The notes beneath the pieces are model-generated. The model saw only the letters and a list, made by a program, of their open reading frames with translations. It was not told the origin of the DNA and ran no database searches. A stretch of DNA of 50,000 bases from Cristatella mucedo. Lineage: Eukaryota; Bryozoa; Phylactolaemata; Cristatellidae. This document shows, in pieces, positions 21,795 to 33,925 of this stretch (positions are counted from its first letter, which is position 1; the number at the start of each line of letters is the position of its first letter). A program made the translations under genes and the position numbers. The stretch lies in assembly GCA_009760855.2 (NCBI GenBank), contig WPIO01000003.1, forward strand, positions 1-50,000, read 5' to 3'.

Positions 21795-23043
21795 AATTCT
21801 TCTTTCTGAGCTGCTCGCTACTTTCCAGCTTAATTATATTTTTTCTTATTGAAAAAACGGTAAGGGAGAACATTTGTATTGAAGCCGGATACAAATTAAG
21901 CTGTTTGAGCTCGTTTACCTAAATTAAGTATTAACCTGCAGATTATTCAAACAGGATGGAAACATGAACAAATACCGTTTAACTACGATACATAAAGCTG
22001 AGACCTACGCTGTAATGTTACCTATTATTAATTACCTCTAAATCTCCGACGGTGTGGCACTGCAAAGCCGATAAAGGAGTCGTTCTGGCCACGCGTAAGT
22101 GGATATTCTAGAAAACACAAATTGGTTTCAAGTTGCTTACGGAACCATGAAGCGAACCAGCTCAATAATCTCGAGGTAACATATATATGGATAGGCAACG
22201 TGTGCATGTTGACGCATGACGTGCCTCTTGATTTGGAGCTAGTAAAGTTAAGCTAAAAAATAGGTTTCTTATCGAAAACGGGACTTTTGTAAATCATTTA
22301 TAGGGTTTACCTTTATTGATGCTTCGAGCTAAAATATTCAACAGTAATAATAAGATTAATTTTTTGCTAGTATGATGCTGCTATACAAAGTGGCAGATAG
22401 ATTTTCAGGATGTGCAGTCGTTATATCAATAGCTGCTCTATTACAATAACTCTCTTAACTATATGAAATTTAAAAAATAGCAACGAACATATATTCTGAA
22501 ATTGAATTTCAGAGTTTTAGAATAAACTATAATTCAATAATTTATTGGTTAATTTATTCAATTTAACTGTGATTTTATTCTTTCAATCTACTTGCATCAT
22601 TCATTACGAGTACATATTTATGCACACTTGGCGGAATGACTTTCATCCAACCATTTACGTCTACCAAAGTAGTGTGGACGTGCTCCATTTTTAGCCTGGA
22701 AGCCTATGGAAATTTAATTTATTTTAGGGCTCAATTTAAATTATTTATTAGCAAGTTTTTTCGCTCAGAAACTCGGAATACTTGCTAGAAAGTAGGTTCC
22801 CCAAGTCTTAGTGTAAAATGTATCCATTTTAATTTTTCATGAAGAAAATAGCTTCCTAGAAAAAATTAAAAAAATCGCTGGTAGAATGTTTGATGGAATT
22901 AGTTTGAGCCAGAGACGTTCTAAAAATCAGCTGGTATACTAAAGGCATGCATTTTGATCTGTAAGTGAGGAATTATTTTCTTTGCATGAACCAGCAATAT
23001 TAACAAATCTAAATTAAGCAAATCATTAAGTAAGGGACATTCG

Positions 23044-23212
23044 CAATGGCTCACTAGGTAAGGTGGTTGCTTTCTCGGCCGTGAGGTCGTGGGTTCGATT
23101 CCTGTTGTGGGCGATTCTATATCGCCACTGCAAGCGATGGTGATAGCCGTAAAGGCTCTACTGTCTCTATACAAAAGAGGCTGTTTAATCAGCTAGGATT
23201 TATTTATTTATT
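23044..23212 (+). mobile_element. tRNA-derived SINE (copy 1 only)
   Basis: An A-box-like TGGCTCACTAGGTAAGGTGG at 23,047 and a B-box GGGTTCGATTCC at 23,091 sit at tRNA-like spacing (about 44 bp between box starts). An unrelated body follows, then a TTTATTTATTTATTC tail ending near 23,212. A dead or live Pol III SINE head is the natural reading; it is not a functional tRNA because the acceptor stem does not pair. The matching place in copy 2 (near 49,020) lacks it, so it inserted after the long duplication. Its tail differs from the LINE-like tail of the SINE at 49,664. Confidence 0.75.
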
Positions 23213-23354
23213 CACTTTCTTATTCGAACACTTTCATGAAGTAGATTACGCTAAGTTATGTACTGCCTAATCTCTGTAGCTAAAGTTTGTAAACAAAAGC
23301 AAATGCTTCTAGTTTCTGAGAACCATTGCACAACATTAACATATCCAACAATTT

Positions 23355-23480
23355 TGCTCGATATTTAGTCGATGGATTCTCCGTTCTTCACACTAATACC
23401 GCCACCTGCAGGAATCGTCTCAATGAAAGTAGCATTTGGTGGAGAAGATCAGAGGTAATGCAGAACTGCGAAATTTTAAT
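23355..23480 (+). pseudogene. Frame-shifted remnant matching the ORF at 49,144
   Basis: Reads RYLVDGF in one frame and then GIVSMKVAFGGED in another. The copy-2 ORF at 49,144-49,374 reads RYLVDGF and GIVRIAISFNGED in a single frame. A frameshift between the two motifs therefore separates the copies. Too short and diverged to name a family. Confidence 0.25.
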
Positions 23481-24440
23481 CGATTCTTTTGTTAATTGAT
23501 GATTGCTTTGGGATTAAACCTTTATTTTACTTTCCATAGCAAAATGAACTTACTATCAAAGATAATTTATTAGATATTTAATTCATGAAAGAAAACTTGA
23601 TGCTACTTCAAACCTATGACGCCTATCTTCTACTACGGGAATTTAATAGACCACTAGTCTATTTTATGGCTGAGGTAGATAAATCGTGCGGTAATCTTAC
23701 GTATTTGGTTGCAAGTTTTTGGATTGTCCATCTTACAATTAAAAACTGTCCTCGAAAAATAGTGCTGCATTGTTTATGTATCAGCTAATCTATGCGAATA
23801 CAAAAACGCTTACAATTGCTTTCACTTTTAAAAATTAGTTCCAAATGTTATGCAACCACAATAGTTATGCATGCATACTTTATTGTGACATAGCCTTTGA
23901 TTTCGGGAGTAATGATGACTGAAATGACTTCTTTTCATTCAGCTTCATTTTGAATGTCGCATGACAGCAAGTAGCCGAGTTTCATTTTAAACATTGAATT
24001 TTTAAACGACCCGCACTTTCACAATATAGGTGTGCCCCATGAATAAAAATCAATTTATGAAAAACCTGAGCATGCTGAACCAATCACTTAAGTTTCAATA
24101 TTTTTATTGTTCTCATAAATTTTCAAGACTGTTACGAGGTTGTGGTATAATGCTGATATTTAAAGTTTGCATAAAATCAAAATGTAAATCGTGTCGATTG
24201 CCAGTTAAATAAATTCATTGAGAGTGCTTAGCTTTAATTTGCATCGATTGTTAACAAGTCAATTGGCCGAACAAAAATCCTTAACGGAGTACTTCTCCAG
24301 TTGCATATTTTTTAATGAATATAATCATTTAAATATTGACACGTTGGTGGTTGTTTCCCTACAGCTAAACTGATTTTGAAAGCCAAGTGTCCAAGTCTGT
24401 TAAAATTTAAATAAAATCATAAAATGTTTGTATTACTTGT

Positions 24441-24531
24441 ACATTCAATTCATTGGGATAGAGCTCTAAGAAAACTCAATCTCTATTCAATTCTATTCGG
24501 CCAGACCTTGAACTTCGTGCGAGTACCTTAA
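24441..24531 (-). mobile_element. Degraded SINE fragment with L2-type tail
   Basis: On the minus strand it shows TTAAGGTACTCGCACGAAG, then AAGGTCTGGCC, then GAATAGAGATTGAGTTTTCTTAG and an AATGAATTGAAT end. These parts align, with the middle deleted, to the fuller SINE at 49,664-49,810. The second half of the tRNA-like head (B box) is missing. This is an old copy of the same family. Confidence 0.6.
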
Positions 24532-25175
24532 AAATGGGCTAAGCCAGAGAAGCACTTTGATTTTACTGTCGTTCAGCCAAGTTGAACTGGCCAAACTCTA
24601 GGATCGCATATCTGCGACATTCGGCGTATTCGTCGCTGAAGCTGATTCACAAGATTAAATGTAAGTGCAGATGCGAATGTCTAAGCAAAAGTACCGATTG
24701 TTTCCCAGGCCAGTTAAATTGTTCAGACGGTCTAGGCATTAGTAGATAGCTGCAAGCGGATGGGCACATATTTTTGTAGCTTTCAGCATGTGACCTATTT
24801 GCTAGATTGAAGTAGGCCATACAACTATACGTATGCTACTTAAGAAGCACCGAACTGATAAAGAAGAGGTTAACAAGCATTTGATATCCCCTGCAAAAAT
24901 TATTATCGGACCTAAGTGCCACGAAAAAGAGCCATGGCTGCTATGACTTCTATTGCAACATTATCCTAATTTAGCTGCGACCTTCATGTAAGAATACCAA
25001 CTACATTTAGTACTCAATCCAGCTCTGAATATGGCCTAGCGACCAAATACTGAATTCGGTCTTGTGGCTGTGCCTCTAAGCAATTCCAATTTTGTAGCGA
25101 CCAGGTTTTTAGTATACCGTTACAGCTTAAAATGCACTTCGGATTGACATCACGTCATCTTAAAACTTTAAAACC

Positions 25176-26774
25176 CCAGGAAAAAGGCTGAATTTGTACA
25201 TGTTCTCGAAGGCTCTGGTTGCTAACGGGTCAACCACATTGCTTTGGCTTTCGTGGTTAGGCTATGCATTATATCTCCATCTAGTGACACACTTTCATTA
25301 TTGAAATTTGTTAAATGAAAATAACAAATATTTTGGGTCTATTATGGTGCCACATATGTTTCTCAATATAATCTTCATTTTTAAAAATTGATTGCACTCT
25401 ATCTCAGACATAAGACTGAGTAGTGTTAGAATAATTGAACTCCTCTATTATAACTTTAATCCTATTAAGTAGCTTGTAGAAGAATTGTAGAGCTAATCTC
25501 TCCACAGTCATCGTTGGGTTTTGCCTGTAGCGATCATCTCAGGAATGAAGATCTCGGCTAAGCCTCACTGCTGACATTGTTTATTCACATTTGATACTAC
25601 AGACTGCAGGGTTCTTCTCAAGTCGCTTTTATATATTACTGGACATCACCGGCACCTTTCTTGCGAGGCTTAGGTATATCTCAGTGAAGGACACCAGAGT
25701 ACTAGTGTAAGCAGGGAGAGATTCTCCGAGGAACCACTAGAGTAATGGGTATCTGAGTGCTCCCCGGACGATATGCGTATTGGTATAATGTATGGTCTCC
25801 CTCTCGCTAATGTGATTATGAAGCACAATCTAGGCTTTCGCATACGTGTAGATTACAAGCAGCTTTGTTTAAGCTCTAATCCATACCTGCAATCCAGCAT
25901 TTAAATTCCTCCCTTGATTGGAATCGGGGCGTCGTGTTCCAAAATGACCAGTAAATAAAGGATTTCGCTTTCATTTGATCATGCTTTCTTTACACCGTAG
26001 AAACAAGTACTTAGAAAGAATTTGGTTGACTGATAGTGTTACACAAATATATTGTTATTCACAACCATATTTGATATTCTGCACAGGTTTTTAACAGAAA
26101 TTCCACAATGTTCACAATAAAATTTGAATATAGATGGTCAATAATTTAAATACTAAAATATGTTATGGTATTCTAAATGAACTAAATGCACTATGCACTT
26201 TATTTATTCAGGTATTTAAATGAGTCTTTTCTAATACAGCTTGCCCAAACTTATTATCGAGAGGCAAGCCGAGGAATACATAATAATTAAAGTAAACTGC
26301 ATTCGTAACATTCGGTTTTAGCTGTATTTTAAATATCACATCAAAAGATTAGTCAGGAAATTCGGTATTAAAATTTAGACATTTTAATCAGGCTGCAAAT
26401 GCAAGATTTTGTTTTCTGGCACTTAATGACGACCTCATAGGATCGCTTCATAGGCAGCATTAGGCTACATACATATTTCTGAATTTTAGCGTTTTTTGAA
26501 GTGTATACAATTCTGAGTATTAACACCCAGAAAATCTAAAATTAACCAGTTCATGCTTGATTATGTAGCTTATTGGCGTCGTTGTTACTTAAAAATAGAG
26601 TACTGCTGGAGTTACAAAACTCAGTTAGCAAAACATCAGCCAACAAATTTACTTCTCAACTGATTCGTACTTTTTATAATTTTCTCTAGTAGAGCAAACC
26701 TCTTGCTAGTTCTCTCATTCGAGAAATATACTAAATCCCAAAGGATCACCGCTTCATCGTGATAAATGTAGTGA
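25176..26774. other. AT-rich stretch with no recognised feature
   Basis: No long ORF, RNA gene or repeat recognised. The part at 25,640-25,930 is a little richer in G and C, with a run of short inverted matches. I could not assign it to an element. It is also the point at which the long duplication leaves the window in copy 2, so it may be duplicated beyond the window. Confidence 0.5.
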
Positions 26775-27211
26775 ATCTCCTCCTGTAACTCCACAAAGTC
26801 ATAAAGACCATGTGGGTGTTAAACACGAGAGTTTTGCATAGCTCACTCACAGCCTAAGCGGCTTTCGGTACGCATTGGGTAGCCACCAGACTTTGTCTCA
26901 GGCAACAAAGAGATAGTGGGAAGCATAGCAGAGTCAGGAGAGCAGTTGAGGTAGTGAGTAGCATGGAAGTAGCAGCTCAGGACCACTGCAAAGGATGAGC
27001 CATAGTCGGCAGTAGGAGAGTAGTTGTCGTTGCATAAGAACTGTGGAATCAAGTTCCGCAGTCTAGGACCTGCAGAGCTTAAGCTTCGGTCGCCAACGGT
27101 CTTTAAGCGGAGGAATAGAGCAGCTAGTTTGTTGTCCACAAAGAACCCAAGAGCTCGAACAGGCTGAAACTGATGCAGCAGTTCAGCTAGGTACAAAGGA
27201 GCCAAAGCCAA
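26775..27211 (-). mobile_element. L2/CR1-type LINE, 3' end of ORF2 plus 3' UTR
   Basis: The minus-strand frame 27,211-26,843 carries the signature after the reverse transcriptase core of CR1/L2-type non-LTR elements: APLYLAELLHQFQPVRAL, then LRLKTVGDRSLSSAGPRL and a degraded WN.LP (here RNLIPQFL). The downstream part has drifted out of the family pattern, so the ORF is dead. The 3' part at 26,783-26,876 is about 90% identical to 45,732-45,825, which marks it as the 3' UTR of an interspersed family. It is 5'-truncated: the reverse transcriptase catalytic core is absent. Confidence 0.75.
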
Positions 27212-28637
27212 TGCAATTCAAGTCGGACGTTTAAACCGATTACTATACAAATAATTGAGATCTCACTTAAGTGATTCCCAGACACCTTATTGACGTGGAA
27301 AAATGAATTAGTGTATATATATATATAACTGATTACGGTAGTTGAGATGGACTGCTTTGAGCATTGTAGCTGAATAGATTCTGGAAGAACCTGTTTTGAC
27401 GGAACGGTTTTAACAATTGACCAACAACATCTCACTTAGTTTGGCAGCACCGAAAAACCTCTCTGTGATTTGACTTAGAAGACATCAAAGGTATGACTGA
27501 CGATCAAGAGCATTATAATTTGTTAGTCATTCAATTAAATGTATGGGCCTTCTACATGCGTGCAACTATTGGTTTCCATTGCTTTTAGTTTCTCAGCAGT
27601 AGTAATACTAATATAATAGCAACAATGCTCTTGATGTAACTCCCTTAGACGACACAATTTGTTATAAGCATTTTTTATTTGCTGAGAACAAAGCAGGCTT
27701 TAACGGTTAGCATGCTTAATAGACACTAATAATGACAAGATTAGGTGTGATATGAAAATGGTCAAAATGCAAGCAGCACTTACTATCAGAATTAGCTAAT
27801 AAAGAGTGAATTAGGCTGTTTAATTAATAATAATAATTATAAAGCTTACTCTAGAGACTCCTGCCAATATCTCAGGGCTAGCTAAAAAACTAGCCTTCAA
27901 AAATAAACTTGAAGAAATTGTACGGGCTCATTGATCAAATCAAAGAAAATTGCTTAGTTATTATAATAAGTTTTTTTATATTGCCCAGTGAAAGCGAAGA
28001 TAAGTATAATGTCATTAAAGAATAATAGTGCACAAACTTCAAAAGTCTAGAATAATAATTCAAGAATTTTTGAAACAATTTCTAAGCATTTTAAGTTTAT
28101 CTCCGTGTAATGCTTTAGATGAATAGGCTGGTGTTACTCTGGAGAGTTCCTGAAATGTAGATTTCCTTAAAAATACATCCGTCATAAACTGGACTCAGAT
28201 ACTCATGCATGACTAGAAGTTGTTTTCATTGTACACATGTACACACATACAATAATTTTCAACCTCTCCGCGTTCTGTGTGTTGGGTGAGTTATACTGTG
28301 GTTTATAATTAGGTACCCATCAGAAGTTTATTCTGCTTGCAGTCTACCACTATCTAGACACTTAAAGTAAAGATCCAGATTTTAATGGCGGTCCCATGGG
28401 AATATAAAATATCGATTGTTGTTTCTGGCCACATTATATCAAGGTGGGTTGACAATAAATTTCTGGCTTTATCTGAGGAGCAGAAATAAAACAAACGGCC
28501 AATATTCGGCTGTTGACGTGCAATTCGTATATTGACTTTGTTAGAGCTTAAAATTAAAAAGGAACAATGAAATGAAATAGTCTAACTGGTAATCTATGAA
28601 GTATCGTTAAATATATTTTTTGACAGTTTAACTTTAG
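27212..28637. other. AT-rich stretch with no recognised feature
   Basis: Contains a short (TA)n at 27,314-27,328 and no other recognised repeat, RNA gene or convincing ORF. It ends at the splice-acceptor-like sequence in front of the exon candidate at 28,638. Confidence 0.5.
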
Positions 28638-28822
28638 TACTTCATGTGGAAGACATTTACAAATGGCCAGATATACATCTTACTGCGAGTATTGATGAAA
28701 ATAGTATATTACTATTTAACTTAAAGACAGACGGACTAACTCGTGATACATATCAGACTCAATTCATCCACGACGACCTCCTGATTGTCAACATTGACAT
28801 CTTACATAATTCAAGGCTTTCG
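28638..28822 (+). CDS. Candidate internal coding exon, 185 nt
   Basis: Bounded by TTTGACAGTTTAACTTTAG on the left and TTTCG|GTAAGTAT on the right, a near-consensus donor. The frame is open through all 61 codons, starting after two carried-over bases. Motifs: LHVEDIYKWPDIHLTA, SIDENSILLFNL, FIHDDLLIVNIDIL and HNSRLS. The composition is balanced and protein-like, unlike nearby spurious frames. No Met start is needed for an internal exon. I see no partner exon nearby and no family match, so it may belong to a gene with large introns spanning this region. Confidence 0.4.
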
Positions 28823-31715
28823 GTAAGTATATTATAGATATATTTAAAACTCGCCAGTTGCTCTAGTGATTATTAAAGTGGATGCTATGGATGTTACATC
28901 CCGCAAATTGAAAGCACGACTATCAAATCATTACATCACAAAGGCTTTGCTCTATTCAGTCATTGTATTTTTTTATGTGGCTATATAAGGTTGTAGAAAT
29001 TATCTCGCTACTATAAAATGATCATTAATTTTATCGCTTTTAAATTCATGCTTCTTGTTCGCTGACATGGATTTTTTCTTTTGTTTCTCAAGTCTTTACG
29101 TTTGTGTATCGCATTCTTACAAAATAAATCTTTTTAATAAGTGCATGCGCTTTCAGGAAAAATCTTATCTCTTCAAGAACTAATCTCGTAGCAACTCATT
29201 AGCAGAGATGTGCATTCGAAAATGTATTATCAGACTTTATCTTTTTGAAATTTATCATGTATAGGTAATAAGTAAGTAATCTGGAGCGTGTTGAGCATAA
29301 CATCCAGCTAAGAGCTTCACAAATTAGGGATCATTTTGGAATATTTATGCCATTAGATGTTTCTACAGTATCTCGAAATTGTATTTAAAAGGAAATGTCA
29401 TTCAGTGTAAGGATGCTGAATAAATCACTGGATGCTGCGAAAATGAGAAGCCATCACTTAGTAATAGCATTTCCTTCGACGAAATAAAATAAAAGAATGC
29501 ATCAGTTTTTGCAATAAAAAACAATCAGCTGAATTTTCCAAGTGCAATTTTATTGTAGTATAACTAACTTACGAACGAGTTTATCGTCCATGGATATCGG
29601 ACTGATTGAACTTTAAAATACTTTTGCTAATGAGGCCTGTCTATCTGGGACCACCAAATCGGAATAAGCACATCATAATTGTCATTTTTTATTTCACTAT
29701 GAAAGAGATAGCAGCAATATCAACTGGTGCTCGTATGGAAAAATGAAGACAATAGCTAGGAACCCCTGTTTTTGAGCAGAATACCGATGCTCTTTTACCG
29801 ATCTTGGCTTAGAATCGGACTCAAGCCATGCTGTTAAATAATTTATTCGAACACGATCGTCTCTTGCTTGCTTTAGGAGTGTTTTCTCAAGCTATTTCCC
29901 TTAACGCGCAAAATTAGACTCAAGAAATGTTAGCTCGTTTTAATAGGATCATGTGTGCACGTCAACCATTAATTGAAGGTAGCTTTTAATCGTGTTGCTT
30001 TTCGCATAGGAAGAAGGAATTAAAAAAAATGTTACCTAGAATACAACAGACGTACCAAAATTTGAAGAATTGACGAACTGGTCAAGGATAAACCTAGTGG
30101 AGATGTGCCAAAATTACTAGGCAGGTGGTATTATCTATTATAGTGGAACGCATTTGCTTAGTGGCTAGACGATTTCTATAAAACGCTGGTTTAATGATCC
30201 GAATAGGAAGGGCGTCCCTCTATTTTTATATATCCACCAGATAAAAATTGAACTTTGCAGCTTCCGGAAAAGTTTAGGAGTGATACATAATCCGAAGACA
30301 CTGATTTACTCCTAGAATATGGTTATTAGTTCTTAAGTAAATAGAAACATGTCACATTGTCATAATTCTCTCCATTGTGGCTAAGCCTGGATCTGAATGA
30401 ACTAGTAGTATTACAAGTATCTACATTAACAACTTAGAATCTCTGTATGATGTTAGCCAATGCAAATATGGTCGACTCAGCTCTGCTTCCTATCTGTTTC
30501 AGTAACGAACGTTTAACTTGTATCCGACCGCTGTGACCGTGAATAAACTCCATGAGCTTTTCAAATTAATTAATCATGGCATTGCCACTCACATGCAAGC
30601 TTATCTCTGTATTAATATGCGAGAAAATGGCCTTGGAGATTCACTCACCACATAATGCATATTTATTTTGACCGCTCTTGCAAAGGGGATATTAATCAGT
30701 AATAGAATATATTTATTGTCCACTCAAGTGATCAGTCTTCTAAAAGGCTTCACTGGGTAGGAAATGAGATCTGGTTATTCAGTTTCAAAATTATCGTTCT
30801 TAATATATCACAATGGTTTTGCTTCGCACTTTTAAAACACATTTTCACAACTAGCAGCTTGCCTGGTTAAAAAATAAATGTTAGCTGGTTTAACAACCTT
30901 TCTCATATATCGGCTAAAAAGTCTTCACAGCTATCACAGCCGCTTGAAGCTGCCGGTAGGTGATTTTGTTTATTGCAGGACTCAAATCCAGAGTAGGGAA
31001 GAGGGAGCACCTTATGCCTAGGCAGATACTTTGGGGTATTTCCTGCAATGGCCTAACTCAAAAATATGTATTCCACTGCCTGAAGTCTCTCCATGCAAAC
31101 TCTGATGATTTATCAGACCTTTCAAACTACTTTATACTTTTGATCTGATAAGCTAAAGAAACGTAGTTTATGAACATGTAATAAATAAGACATGCATATC
31201 GCCGATTTATATACAATGGCTTAGCAAGCAACCACAAATTAACTTTCTTGCACAGTATCTTTGAAATTTAGTTTTACGAAATCTTCTTATCGATGCAAAC
31301 TGAGCTTGCTTGTTATTTTGGGGCAATGAAATGCTCAAGCACACTCGAGCAAGAGCTTCACCGCGCACGTGCATGACTCCATTTCTATGTATTTATACTT
31401 ATCATAAGCTTATACTGACTTTTAAAAACTGTGGAAGAATGTATATTCATTCGCTTTCGAATTATTTTGGACAGCCGTAGTGATGTTTAGTACCAATCAG
31501 ATTACTACATGTCTGCATAATTTATCCAGGAAGAAATTTTATTCACAATTACATATTTTGGCGAAGATCTAATGTTACTTTTTGTATCGTGGGTTAACTA
31601 AAGCCTCTCTGCTAAAATTAACTGCCAGGTAAATGAAAACCAGTGATGTCTGATTATTTGATAAGACACTAAACAGATACTCGACAATAATTTGGTAGCT
31701 TTGGCATTAATGATG

Positions 31716-31717
<2 letters not shown>
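28823..31717. other. AT-rich stretch, mostly featureless
   Basis: No tRNA, LINE or SINE recognised. One acceptor-like TTTATTGCAG at 30,969-30,978 is followed by an open frame to 31,148 ending in a stop (motif KREHLMPRQILWGIS). It could be a terminal exon but is not supported by anything else. Confidence 0.4.

Positions 31718-31750
<33 letters not shown>
31718..31750. repeat. (AT)n microsatellite
   Basis: About 16 uninterrupted AT dinucleotides followed by ACACATT. Simple dinucleotide repeat. Confidence 0.95.
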
Positions 31751-31756
<6 letters not shown>

Positions 31757-32782
31757 TTATTAGCATTAAATTTCAGTGCTAAGCATTAGCATTAGTATTT
31801 TAGTATTAAACCTAGATAATGTAATCTTTTTACAGCACTTTATCCTGTGACTGGAAAGTGCACATGCACATTTCGTAAATTCGTTTGTGACATACAAACA
31901 TTTAAGGGTATGCTGGTCGTACATATAAATGCAAATAATAATCTTTAACGTGAAAGCGTTGTGGAGTACATTGAATAAAAAAATAGAATAACTTGTGTGA
32001 GCATGCATCGTTGAGCCATTGAGTTGTTATGTTTAACTACAAATTTGCATGAGTTTTGCTAGGGAATACATTGTGACTGGCTCTTCTTTTTTTAGTTCTG
32101 GGTTACAGTGGTCAACAGCAGTGATGAAGTACGTTATAATTACAGCTTGCTTCGGAATCATGAAAGCCCCGAAACGGCCGCCTGTTATTTAACAATCCAA
32201 GGATCTTGCTCCACGGCTATGTGTGCTTATCCATGCTAGACCTTTGACGTTGCTTTATTTTAACATTAATGAGAGAGAAAGCCAAAATGCAAAGCGTAAA
32301 TGTTGGGGAATGTTGATCTCCGTTATCACAAGGTACTGTTAGCACTTTATTGCTCAGACCGTAATCAGATGGTACATAAGAATTTGATTTTCTTCACTAC
32401 GCTTTAATTACCTATTGAAACAGCTCGTTTGCAATCATATGTAGAGTTGTTGTACTATACCTTAGTTGTACTAGAATGGAAGACTGCTGAGTCTTAAGCT
32501 ATGCTTCCTGCAATCTCATTAAAATATAGTGATTACATTGTTCTCAATTCTTCCTTAGAATATGATTATGCATACAATACGCCATCGTAAACACCGGTTA
32601 ATATTACCGGCACCCGACATATTTAATTTCACATTCAGATTCACCATCCCACAGCGATCGTTAGAAACATGGTTGTGCAACCCCTAAAATGAATCTTATC
32701 TGATTCTTTGCAACATCAAATAACTAGCTAGTGCAGGATGCCCTCTAACGACCGCATAACCATCACTAGTAAATCTTTACAG
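31751..32782. other. AT-rich stretch with no recognised feature
   Basis: Nothing recognised on either strand. It ends in an acceptor-like AAATCTTTACAG in front of the exon candidate at 32,783. Confidence 0.5.
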
Positions 32783-32962
32783 CAAAAACTGTGCAATTGT
32801 CAACTAACTGGACGTTTGGAGACGCCAAGTTAGGAAGACTGAGCTCTCGAAATTCCATGAGTAGCCCTATCAACTGCTCCGTCCTCGAGAGCACAAGGAG
32901 GCACCTGTATACGAAAAGGGTTGCGTTTTACAATAGAGCTGATTTTCTTCTATTGGGTTCGG
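32783..32962 (+). CDS. Candidate internal coding exon, 180 nt
   Basis: AAATCTTTACAG precedes it and GTGAGG follows at 32,963. The 180-nt frame is open: two carried bases, 59 codons, one base. Motifs: TVQLSTNWTFGDAKLGRL, SSPINCSVLES and YTKRVAFYNRADFLLLGS. It is less AT-rich than its surroundings. The exon phase does not match the end phase of the exon at 28,638-28,822, so the two would not join directly. Family unknown. Confidence 0.35.
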
Positions 32963-33220
32963 GTGAGGCGAATGGCTAGGCCACTGATAAGACCCACATA
33001 CAGATTCGCCCAAAAGTACTATACCGTACAGTACTGCTAGTGTGACAACGATCGTTATCTCGGTACCTCACATTAAGAACCCCATACATAATGTTTGAGT
33101 AAGAAATCGAATATGCATGAGAAATATATTATTGAATAAAGCTTTTCATATTCGGGTAGTAACTTTAGTATGCCTAACAAAACAGGAAATCTTAATACTT
33201 GAACAAAGTAACTGTCATTG

Positions 33221-33925
33221 CAGCTGGAGCCAAACTCCAAGTTTTTATTTCCATTAATGTATAATAATTATTCTTATAATGCTAACTGTCTTAATACGTC
33301 CAATTGCAGCAAGCACTATGCAAATTCCTGGGAATAGGTCCTACAGATTGGACTTAGTCGTGACTTGGGAGCACCTTCGTGCACGTATTACCAGTCGGTT
33401 AGTTCAATCATCAAAATGCAACATTTCCAAGATTCAGAGTGAAACCATACAAACAAAGGCAAGCAACTAACCGATATGCACTTCTTACATCTAATCGCTA
33501 TAGAAAACAATCGGACTGAACTTTGAATGGGGTAACCGGTCAGGTTGCTGCACAAACTGTTCACTGTCAGTAGAGCAGCTGTCGTAACAGCTGCTGCTAA
33601 ACTGCAAGTTTTTTATGACGATAAGTGTCTAATAATTATTCTTATGACGCTACCTATCTCACTACGTCCACTTGCAGTACGTACTATGTAATTTCCTAGG
33701 AATAGGTCCTACAGATGGGACGTGAGAGCACTTTCGTCATATAGGACCAGTTGGTCAGTGCAATCATCAAAATGCAGCATTTTACAAGGTTCAGAGTATA
33801 ACCGTACCAAAAAGGCAAGCAACCAACCGATATGCAGTTCTTGAGTTTAATTAGTACAGCGAAATCCGGGCGGAACGTAGAATGTGGTAAACGGTCAGGT
33901 TGTTGCATAACCTCTTCACTGTGTG
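33221..33925 (+). repeat. Two-copy tandem duplication, about 365 bp each
   Basis: Copy A (33,221-33,587) and copy B (33,588-33,925) share, in order, AGCTG...AAACT.CAAGTTTTTAT, TAATAATTATTCTTAT, ACGTCCA.TTGCAG, GAATAGGTCCTACAGAT, CAATCATCAAAATGCA, AAGGCAAGCAAC.AACCGATATGCA and GGTCAGGTTG. Copy A has an open frame from the TTGCAG acceptor to AAAG|GCAAGC (motif NRSYRLDLVVTWEHLRARI). Copy B has a stop (TAA) and a small deletion in the same frame. If it was an exon, it would use a rare GC-AG donor. Confidence 0.75.

Larger units (their letters stand above)
13940..25175 (+). repeat. Long segmental duplication, copy 1
   Basis: Homologous in the same orientation and order to 38,440-50,000. Clear matched stretches include 13,940-14,890 with 38,440-39,410, 16,600-17,960 with 40,740-42,120, 19,330-20,050 with 43,140-43,880, 22,450-22,950 with 48,450-48,940, and 24,820-25,175 with 49,525-50,000. 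Most of it is clearly diverged, with frequent indels. The offset is about 24.5 kb at the left and 24.7 kb at the right. Between about 22,450 and 23,400 it is nearer 26 kb, because each copy carries private insertions. Two islands (15,314-15,475 and 21,314-21,841) are nearly identical. No identifiable known gene. Confidence 0.85.

Noticed and set aside
21314-21841. Island II as a solo LTR
   Set aside because: No TG...CA ends, no target-site duplication and no primer-binding site seen, and the right flank is homologous between copies. Kept only as an alternative.
23044-23115. A functional tRNA gene
   Set aside because: A- and B-box-like motifs are present, but the ends do not form an acceptor stem and a SINE body with TTTA tail follows.
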